7,130 bases of DNA from an uncultured Pseudomonadota bacterium. Lineage in GTDB: Bacteria; Myxococcota_A; UBA796; GCA-2862545. Positions within the stretch are counted from its first letter, which is position 1, and the number at the start of each line of letters is the position of its first letter. This document shows positions 1 to 5,147 of this stretch, piece after piece. The DNA lies in the NCBI GenBank assembly GCA_937891875.1, contig CALATR010000346.1:1-7130 (forward strand). The letters are read 5' to 3'. A program made the translations under genes and the position numbers. The notes below the pieces were generated by a model. It saw only the letters and a list, made by a program, of their open reading frames with translations. It was not told where the DNA came from and made no database searches.

Positions 1-118
1 CGGCCTCCTTGAGGCCGAGCGCCTGCAGGAAGCGCGGCCCCAGGGAAGCGAGCGCGTCTTCTTCCAGATCAGTGGCCTGATAGCCGGACTCTGGGCCGGC
101 GTGGCGTTCATCGGACAT
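1..118 (-). CDS. Unidentified protein, N-terminal 39 codons only (partial)
   Basis: A reading frame opens with ATG on the minus strand and stays open to the window edge. It is preceded by a good Shine-Dalgarno sequence (GGAG, about 7 bases upstream) located in the 15-bp gap after the fxsA stop. The visible product begins MSDERHAGPESGYQATDLEE and continues with ALASLGPRFLQALGLKEA. It is hydrophilic and acidic, with no signal peptide or membrane segment in the visible part. I do not recognise the family. The short spacing and shared strand make it the likely third gene of the mazG-fxsA operon. The start is well supported; the function is unknown. Confidence 0.6.
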   Translation of the reverse strand, partial: MSDERHAGPESGYQATDLEEDALASLGPRFLQALGLKEA

Positions 119-133
119 GGACTCTCCGTCCGG

Positions 134-652
134 TCAGCGGACCGGGTGGTCGAAGTGGGAGTCGCCCGGAGGCGCAGGGGCGGGGCCCGCCTGCTTGTTG
201 GGGGCGCCAGGGCGAGGGGACTCGGCACCGGCCTCGGGCGGGCGGTCGCCGAAGTCGAGCTTGATCTGCTTCGCCAGCTCGGGATCGCCGGTGAACCAGC
301 GGACGGCCTGGCGGGCCACGATGGGGGCGATGAGGCGGCGGGTGAACGGCAGGATCAGGGCGAAGCCGGTCAGGTCGGTGAGCACGCCGGGGGTGACCAG
401 GAGGATGGCGCCGCACAGAACCAGCACGCCCTCGACGATGCGGCCGGTGGGGGGCAGGCCGCCCTGGAGGTCCGCGCGGAGCTTGCGCAGCACGCCAAGC
501 CCCTCGCGCTTGGCCAGCCAGGCACCGGTGAACCCGGTCGCGATGACGATGAGCGTGGTCCACAGCACGCCGATCTGGGTGCCGATCCAGATCAGCAGCG
601 CGAGCTCCACCGTGGGCACGATGGTGAACAGCAGCGCGAGCTTCCAGATCAC
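134..652 (-). CDS. fxsA: FxsA family membrane protein
   Basis: A 172-residue inner-membrane protein of the FxsA family. In E. coli, raised FxsA relieves the block that F plasmid places on phage T7; its everyday role is unknown. The family pattern is visible: the N-terminal helix with a conserved Glu (VELALLIWIG, residues 15-24), a second helix ending in GAWLAKREGL (43-52), and the LVTPGVLTDLTGFALILP stretch (85-102). Hydrophobic segments lie at about 3-24, 28-47 and 73-105. The last 40 residues are a Pro/Ala/Gly-rich, probably disordered tail. I chose the GTG at 652 because the family sequence starts there (IWKLALLF) and a GAGGAGG lies just upstream. The longer frame opening at 688 would add 12 residues from inside mazG. 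The GTG overlaps the mazG TGA by three bases, which suggests translational coupling. Confidence 0.87.
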   Translation of the reverse strand: MIWKLALLFTIVPTVELALLIWIGTQIGVLWTTLIVIATGFTGAWLAKREGLGVLRKLRADLQGGLPPTGRIVEGVLVLCGAILLVTPGVLTDLTGFALILPFTRRLIAPIVARQAVRWFTGDPELAKQIKLDFGDRPPEAGAESPRPGAPNKQAGPAPAPPGDSHFDHPVR

Positions 653-1449
653 GGGGCCTCCTCGAGCGCGCGCTTGGCCTGGTCCCACAGGGCGTCCAGG
701 GTCTGCAGGTCTGCCGAGTGTACGTCGATCCCGGCCTGCGCCGCCAGGGCCTCCACGCGCCGGAACCGCGCTTCGAACTTGGATGTCGTGCGACGCAGGG
801 CGTGCTCCGCGACCACGGGACGCCCGCCGGGGCCGACCGTGTGGCGCGCCAGGTTGACGACGCTGAACAGCACGTCGCCCAGCTCGTCCTCCACCGCGTC
901 GGCGTCCGATCGGGCGAGTGCATCGTCCAGCTCGGCGAGCTCCTCGTCGATCTTGTCGCGGGGGCCGGACGCGTCGGGCCAGTCGAAGCCGATCCGGGCC
1001 GCCTTCTTGCCGATCTTCTGGGCGCGGAGCAGGGCGGGCAGTGCTGCGGGCACGCCGTCGAGGGCGGACCTGGGCTCGGCGGATCCCTTCTCGGTGGCCT
1101 TGATGCGCTCCCAGTTGGCGGCGATCGTGGCGCGATCGGCGTCCTCCCCGGCGAAGACGTGGGGGTGGCGACGGATCATCTTGCTGGTGATGGACGCGGT
1201 CACGTCGTCCATCGTAAACGCGCCGCGCTCGGCGGCCATCTGTGCGAGCAGGACCACGTTGAACAGCAGGTCGCCGAGCTCCTCGGCGAGGGCGTCGTCG
1301 TCCCCCTCATCGAGGGCTTGCACCACCTCGTGGGCCTCCTCGAGCACGTAGGAGCGCACGGTGGCCGGGGTCTGCTCCCGATCCCACGGACAGCCGTCGG
1401 GGGCGCGCAGGCGGGCGACGACGTCGATGAGGTCTTGCAGGGTCGACAT
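649..1449 (-). CDS. mazG: Nucleoside triphosphate pyrophosphohydrolase MazG
   Basis: A 266-residue cytosolic MazG, close to the 263 residues of the E. coli enzyme. MazG cleaves (d)NTPs to NMP and pyrophosphate. It is thought to clean the nucleotide pool and, in E. coli, to lower the (p)ppGpp level. Both tandem all-alpha MazG domains are present. The N-terminal one has GCPWDREQT (19-27), the metal-binding EEAHE (37-41) and EELGD (56-60), and RRHPHVF (93-99). The C-terminal one has KIGKKAARIGFDW (145-157), EELAE (169-173) and DELGD (188-192). All acidic metal ligands look intact, so the enzyme is probably active. The ATG at 1449 matches the usual family start; no strong Shine-Dalgarno is seen before it. 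The frame is open much further upstream, but only as antisense of other genes. It is the first gene of the leftward operon with fxsA. Confidence 0.96.
   Translation of the reverse strand: MSTLQDLIDVVARLRAPDGCPWDREQTPATVRSYVLEEAHEVVQALDEGDDDALAEELGDLLFNVVLLAQMAAERGAFTMDDVTASITSKMIRRHPHVFAGEDADRATIAANWERIKATEKGSAEPRSALDGVPAALPALLRAQKIGKKAARIGFDWPDASGPRDKIDEELAELDDALARSDADAVEDELGDVLFSVVNLARHTVGPGGRPVVAEHALRRTTSKFEARFRRVEALAAQAGIDVHSADLQTLDALWDQAKRALEEAP
657..663 (-). promoter_or_regulatory. Ribosome binding site for fxsA
   Basis: GAGGAGG on the minus strand, four bases before the GTG at 652, lies inside the last codons of mazG. It decides the internal GTG over the upstream ATG at 688. It also fits re-initiation by ribosomes finishing mazG. 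Confidence 0.6.
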
Positions 1450-1518
1450 GGGGACTCGGGGGCAGGCATGCGCGCGTAGCACGGCCGGGCGGGGTAGGGG
1501 GGCCGCCGAGGAGGCTCC
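1450..1518. promoter_or_regulatory. Divergent intergenic region between mazG and phosphoesterase operons
   Basis: These 69 bp separate two divergent gene sets, so promoters for both should lie here. The stretch is almost entirely G and C, and I cannot point to convincing -35 or -10 elements. The only clear signal is GAGGAGG at 1508-1514, the ribosome binding site of the rightward gene. The promoter role is inferred from the layout alone. Confidence 0.35.
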
Positions 1519-2262
1519 GTGCTGTCGGTGAGCGAGCACACCGTGCCCTGGCCCGAGCTGGACGCGCCCGTCGTGGTCGCCCAGATCACCGATGTGCACA
1601 TGGGGCCGTCGACGCCCGCGCGCACGGTGCGCAAGGCGATCGAGATCGCCGCAGACAAGGCGGACATCCTGGTCTTCACCGGCGATGCGGTCAACGTCTT
1701 CCCGTTCCCGGCCAAGCGCCTGGCCGCGATGCTCGCACAGGTCGACCTGCCCAAGGTCGGCGTGCTCGGCAACCACGATCACCTCGCCGGTCCGCGGCGG
1801 ATCTCCGGCTGGTTCGAGGACGCGGGCATGCGCATGTTGCACAACCAGAGCCTGCAGCTCGGCGACCTCACGATCGTGGGGCTCGACGACGGCAAGACCC
1901 GCCACGCCGATCCCGAGGCGGCCTTCGCAGGCGTCGACGAGCCGCGCCCGACCCTGGTGCTCGCCCACTACCCCATGGACGCCGACCAGATCGCGCCGCT
2001 GGGCGGGCGCCTCATCCTGTCCGGCCACACCCACGGCGGCCAGGCCCAGCTGCCCGGCACGACGCTCGTGAGCCTGTGGAGCGGCGAGGCGTACATCCAC
2101 GGCTTCTACGACGTGGGCGAGGCGCGCCTGTACGTCAGCGCCGGCCTCGGCCACGGCCCCCTCCGCTTCGGCTGCCCCCCGGAGCTGGCCTTGTTCCGCC
2201 TCGATCCCGCCGCTGCGGTAGCCAGCTCGACCCAGGCCCCCACGACGGTCCGCACGCGGTAG
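1519..2262 (+). CDS. Calcineurin-like metallophosphoesterase (YaeI/YkuE-like)
   Basis: A 247-residue two-metal phosphoesterase of the calcineurin-like superfamily. The metal-binding motifs appear in order: DVH (25-27), GD (55-56), GNHDH (84-88), H150 in LAHYP, and GHTHGG (169-174). The C-terminal signature GLGHGPLRFGCPPELALFRL (209-228) resembles the YaeI/YkuE branch, whose best-known member YkuE is exported and linked to the cell envelope. Here no signal peptide or membrane helix precedes the catalytic domain, so a cytosolic location is more likely. The substrate cannot be told from sequence. The GTG at 1519 sits four bases after AGGAGG. A second GTG at 1528 is possible but 13 bases from that site. 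It is followed 24 bp later by the Ser/Thr kinase, so the two are probably cotranscribed. Confidence 0.92.
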   Translation: MLSVSEHTVPWPELDAPVVVAQITDVHMGPSTPARTVRKAIEIAADKADILVFTGDAVNVFPFPAKRLAAMLAQVDLPKVGVLGNHDHLAGPRRISGWFEDAGMRMLHNQSLQLGDLTIVGLDDGKTRHADPEAAFAGVDEPRPTLVLAHYPMDADQIAPLGGRLILSGHTHGGQAQLPGTTLVSLWSGEAYIHGFYDVGEARLYVSAGLGHGPLRFGCPPELALFRLDPAAAVASSTQAPTTVRTR

Positions 2263-2273
2263 GCTGCGGGCAC

Positions 2274-2279
2274 AGGAGG
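2274..2279 (+). promoter_or_regulatory. Ribosome binding site deciding the kinase start
   Basis: A perfect AGGAGG lies 12 bases after the phosphoesterase stop. It is one base from the GTG at 2281 but seven bases from the GTG at 2287, so the second GTG is the likely start of the kinase. Confidence 0.65.
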
Positions 2280-2286
2280 CGTGTCG

Positions 2287-3744
2287 GTGGCCAAGCAGGA
2301 CCCGCTCGAGTTCGGTGAGTACCACCTGCTCGAGAAGATCGCGACGGGCGGCATGGCCGAGGTCTGGCGGGCACGCGCCTACGGCATGGCCGGCTTCGAG
2401 AAGATCCTGGTGATCAAGAAGGTCCTGCCCGAGCTGGTCAAGGACGCCGAGTTCATCCGCCTCTTCATCGACGAGGCGCGGATCTCCGTGCAGCTGCTGC
2501 ACGTCAACATCGTCCAGGTGTTCGACCTCGGGCAGGTCGACGGCAGCTACTACATGGCCATGGAGTACGTGCACGGGCTCGACCTCGCGCGCCTCATCTC
2601 CCGGGCCAAGGGCCGCGGCCCGTTCCCCATAGAGCTGGCCCTGTTCATCGGCGGCGAGGTCCTCAAGGCGCTGGCCTTCGCCCACGAGCGCACCGACGAG
2701 CGCGGCGAGCCCCTGCGCATCGTGCACTGCGACATCAGCCCGCAGAACATGCTCATCAGCTACGCCGGCGAGGTGAAGATCACCGACTTCGGCATCAGCC
2801 GGGCGGCGTTCCAGGCCAACAGCCTGCACGAGACCATCCGCGGCAAGTACGCCTACATGAGCCCGGAGCAGGTCGCGGGCAAGCCGCTGGACGGCCGGTC
2901 CGACCTGTTCAGCCTGGGCATCGTCCTGTATGAGCTCATCACCGGAAGACGCCTGTTCAAGGCGCGTTCTCGCGATGAGACGCTGGCCCGGGTCAAGCGC
3001 GCCGAGGTCCCGAGCCCCCGCGGCTACCGCCAGGAGGTGAGCGAGGACCTCGAGGCCTTCCTGCTCAAGGCCCTGTCGCGCGAGCCCAAGCGCCGCTTCC
3101 CCGACGCCGCCACCATGCTCGACGAGCTGGGCGCCCTCATGGTCCGCGAGGGCCACCGCGCCACCAACCACGATCTGGCCCAGTTCCTCCGCGACGTCAT
3201 CGAGCAGGCCGGCAAGAAGCCCACCACCCAGCCTGGCCAGGCGCCCCCCCACAGCGTCGTCGTCGCCGCACTCGAGGCCACCCCACCCCCGCGCAGCCTC
3301 GCCAGCCCCCGCACCACCCTCGCCACCCTCACCCAGGAGTGGGGCGCCCTCATCGCCGAAGCCGGCGGCGAGATCTGGGAGCGCGAAGAGGGGGCCATGC
3401 TCGTGGTCTGGGTCAGCCGCGACGGCCTCAAGGAGGACCTCCCCAAGGCCGTGCAGACCGCCCTGACCCTCCGAAAAGCGACCCAGCGGGCGGGGTATCG
3501 GCTGTCGGCAGGCGTCGCGCCGGGAGTCGCGCGGATCGTGCCCGAGCGGAAGCGGCCGCCCGAGGGCTGGGAGCTGGCGGGGCCGTTCTACCTGGCGCGG
3601 TGGATGATGAACCTCAGCGCGCATCGGGGGCGGGTGCTGCTGACGGAGGTCGGGGCGAAGGAGGTCCCGGAGCAGCGGACGAGTCCGCTGGGGAGGATCT
3701 CGATTCAGGGGAATCGGTACATCAACCTGTATGAGGTGGGGTGA
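2287..3744 (+). CDS. Ser/Thr protein kinase with C-terminal degenerate cyclase-like domain
   Basis: A 485-residue soluble eukaryotic-like Ser/Thr kinase. The kinase domain spans about 12-282. It shows a glycine loop (ATGGMAEVW, 19-27), lysine in VIKK (K44), helix-C Glu in FIDEAR (E63), catalytic loop HCDISPQN (147-154, with D149 and N154), DFG (167-169), MSPEQ (191-195) and the SDLFSLGIVLYEL segment (205-217). The catalytic residues are intact, but the usual HRD arginine is cysteine, making it a non-RD kinase. A Pro/Thr-rich linker (about 308-342) leads to a domain at about 343-485. That domain follows the class III nucleotide cyclase pattern (GGEIWEREEGAMLVVW, SAGVAPGVARIV, FYLARWM, GRVLLTEVGAKEV, final GNRYINLYEV) but lacks the normal metal-binding aspartates, so it is probably a regulatory or binding module. 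There is no transmembrane helix or extracellular sensor. Starting at GTG 2287 fits the ribosome binding site; GTG 2281 would add two residues. Substrates are unknown. Confidence 0.93.
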   Translation: MAKQDPLEFGEYHLLEKIATGGMAEVWRARAYGMAGFEKILVIKKVLPELVKDAEFIRLFIDEARISVQLLHVNIVQVFDLGQVDGSYYMAMEYVHGLDLARLISRAKGRGPFPIELALFIGGEVLKALAFAHERTDERGEPLRIVHCDISPQNMLISYAGEVKITDFGISRAAFQANSLHETIRGKYAYMSPEQVAGKPLDGRSDLFSLGIVLYELITGRRLFKARSRDETLARVKRAEVPSPRGYRQEVSEDLEAFLLKALSREPKRRFPDAATMLDELGALMVREGHRATNHDLAQFLRDVIEQAGKKPTTQPGQAPPHSVVVAALEATPPPRSLASPRTTLATLTQEWGALIAEAGGEIWEREEGAMLVVWVSRDGLKEDLPKAVQTALTLRKATQRAGYRLSAGVAPGVARIVPERKRPPEGWELAGPFYLARWMMNLSAHRGRVLLTEVGAKEVPEQRTSPLGRISIQGNRYINLYEVG

Positions 3745-3802
3745 AGTTGTTTGGGTTCGAGGCTGGTTTTTTGGGCTTGGTCTGACGTCGCGCGATCTCT
3801 CC

Positions 3803-3821
3803 GGCCACAATGTTGGCCACA
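3803..3821 (+). repeat. GGCCACA direct repeat with overlapping GGCCA/TGGCC dyad
   Basis: GGCCACA occurs at 3803-3809 and again at 3815-3821, exactly 12 bp apart. GGCCA (3803-3807) and TGGCC (3814-3818) also form an inverted pair around a 6-base spacer. The second copy runs into the AGGAGG of the integrase. Such an arrangement could bind the integrase or a repressor and affect its expression. It is short, and GGCCACA also occurs inside coding sequence elsewhere in the window, so chance is a real alternative. Confidence 0.35.
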
Positions 3822-3826
3822 GGAGG
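3821..3826 (+). promoter_or_regulatory. Ribosome binding site of the integrase
   Basis: AGGAGG seven bases before the ATG at 3834. It favours that start over the in-frame ATG at 3810, which has no such site and would place this element inside the gene. Confidence 0.7.
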
Positions 3827-3833
3827 GAGCCCC

Positions 3834-5090
3834 ATGGCCAAGGAACGTCGGAACACCAGTCAGGCCCACAAGGGCGTCAGCATCGGAGCCACCGGGCAGA
3901 GCAAGTGGCGGATCCGCTGGCGAGAGCTCGAGCAGGGCGGCCGTCGGATCTCGCGGACCTGGCGCTTCGCGGGCACGGCGACCGAGGCCGAGCTGGCGGC
4001 GATCGCGGTCTACGAGTCGGTGCAGACCACCGGGACGCTCGAGATCCCGGAGGTCCAGCCGGTGCAGCCTTTCCGGCCAGAGGTCGCCGACCTGCGTGAG
4101 GTCTTCCAGGCCTGGCTCGCGTGGCGCAAGGGCTTCCGGCGCATGGCCGAGGGGACGGTGGGCCTCTACAAGAGCGGGATCCGGACCCTGACGTGGCACC
4201 TGCACGCGCTGTCCGAGACTGCAGAGACGGAGCCGATCCCGGTCACGATCCTGAGCATCGACCTGGCCGTGAAGCTGCTGGACCGGCTGGAGCACGTTGA
4301 CACGCCGTGCGGCGTGAAGCGGAAGCAGACGCGGGCATGCGGCCCGGCCCGGCGCCAGGCGCTGCTCGGCTACCTCTACGAGGCCTGGGTCTGGGCGGCC
4401 GACGACCCGGACGCGTGGCCGAGCGTGCCGACGCCGCCGAGGGTGCGGGCAAAGGTGGTTCCCAAGCACGACGTGAAGCGCCGCCCGCCCCCCGCGCCTA
4501 CCTGGGAAGAGATGGACGCCGTGCTCACGGCCTGCCCACCCGGGAACATGCGCGACGTGCTGATCATCCAGCGGTGCACGGGCCTTCGCGCGGGTCAGGT
4601 CTGCGGGCTCAAGGTGCGTGACCTCGGTGTGGTCGATGGCGTGGCGACGCTGGAGATCAACACCGGCAAGTCGCGGCAGGAGCGCGCGGGCCGGACGGTG
4701 CCGGTGGCGCCGGTGCTGCTGCCGGAGATCCGCCGCCTGGCGGCGGGGAAGGCGCCCGAGGACTGGCTTGTCGGCACCCGCCAGCTGACGCCGATCGTGC
4801 TGCACGAGGTGTTCCAGGCCGCGGAGGACGGGAAGAAGCTGCGGCCCGAGGTCTGGCGGAGCGAGCGGCGAGAGAACAAACGGACGTCCCACAGCTTCCG
4901 GGCCGGTTTTCAGCGAGGGCTGCGCCGGGCCGGGGTGGAGGACCGGGTGATCGATGCGTTGGTGGGGCACTCGGGGGCGACCGTGCGGGACCGGCACTAC
5001 GACGATGCGGACTGGGTGGAGCTGGTTCGGGCTGTGGGGCAGGTGCCGGAGGTGCAGGAGGTCGAGCTGGAGGAGGCAGAGGAGGGGTAG
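3834..5090 (+). CDS. Tyrosine recombinase / phage-type integrase
   Basis: A 418-residue site-specific recombinase that would cut and rejoin DNA through a covalent phosphotyrosine. Residues 1-60 (SKWRIRWRELEQGGRRISRTW) resemble a small beta-rich arm-type DNA-binding segment. About 85-190 is a helical core-binding domain (FQAWLAWRKGFRRMAEGTVGLY). From about 222 on is the catalytic domain, with all active-site positions: R252 (TGLRAGQ), K279 (NTGKS), H353 and R356 (HSFR), H379 (GHSG) and the nucleophile Y389 (RHYDD). The usual Glu of TGLRxGE is Gln here. The C-terminal tail is acidic. The ATG at 3834 was chosen for its ribosome binding site. The gene is intact, unlike many decayed integrases, and is followed 57 bp later by the DUF2325-like gene on the same strand. 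It is probably the integrase of an element whose cargo lies to the right; the target site is unknown. Confidence 0.95.
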   Translation: MAKERRNTSQAHKGVSIGATGQSKWRIRWRELEQGGRRISRTWRFAGTATEAELAAIAVYESVQTTGTLEIPEVQPVQPFRPEVADLREVFQAWLAWRKGFRRMAEGTVGLYKSGIRTLTWHLHALSETAETEPIPVTILSIDLAVKLLDRLEHVDTPCGVKRKQTRACGPARRQALLGYLYEAWVWAADDPDAWPSVPTPPRVRAKVVPKHDVKRRPPPAPTWEEMDAVLTACPPGNMRDVLIIQRCTGLRAGQVCGLKVRDLGVVDGVATLEINTGKSRQERAGRTVPVAPVLLPEIRRLAAGKAPEDWLVGTRQLTPIVLHEVFQAAEDGKKLRPEVWRSERRENKRTSHSFRAGFQRGLRRAGVEDRVIDALVGHSGATVRDRHYDDADWVELVRAVGQVPEVQEVELEEAEEG

Positions 5091-5147
5091 GGCAACGACG
5101 GTGCGGCGAGGGTCGGCTACGTTTCGAGAGGACGCCAGGAGAGCAGC

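Larger units (their letters stand above)
3745..3833 (+). other. Kinase-integrase spacer, G/T-rich then repeat-bearing leader
   Basis: These 89 bp lie between the kinase stop and the integrase start. The first half (3745-3785) is G/T-rich and unusually low in C for this genome. It contains a run of six T (3767-3772) and two copies of TTTGGG 20 bp apart (3750, 3770). No stem precedes the T run, so it is not a convincing intrinsic terminator. The second half carries short GGCCACA repeats and the integrase ribosome binding site. It is the most likely place for an integrase promoter and for a left junction or attachment site, but neither can be shown from one copy. Confidence 0.35.

Noticed and set aside
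3767..3772. Run of six T as an intrinsic terminator of the kinase gene
   Set aside because: No GC-rich stem lies directly before it on the plus strand, and none fits the minus strand either.
3750..3780. Possible tRNA fragment (GGGTTCGAGGC resembles a T-arm) as an integration target
   Set aside because: No matching acceptor or anticodon arms are present, and the flanks do not pair as a T-stem.
1450..3810. Very long minus-strand open frame extending mazG to over 1000 codons
   Set aside because: Upstream of the MazG start at 1449 the translation is low-complexity and lies antisense to the phosphoesterase and kinase, both of which carry clear family motifs. High GC content leaves such frames open by chance.
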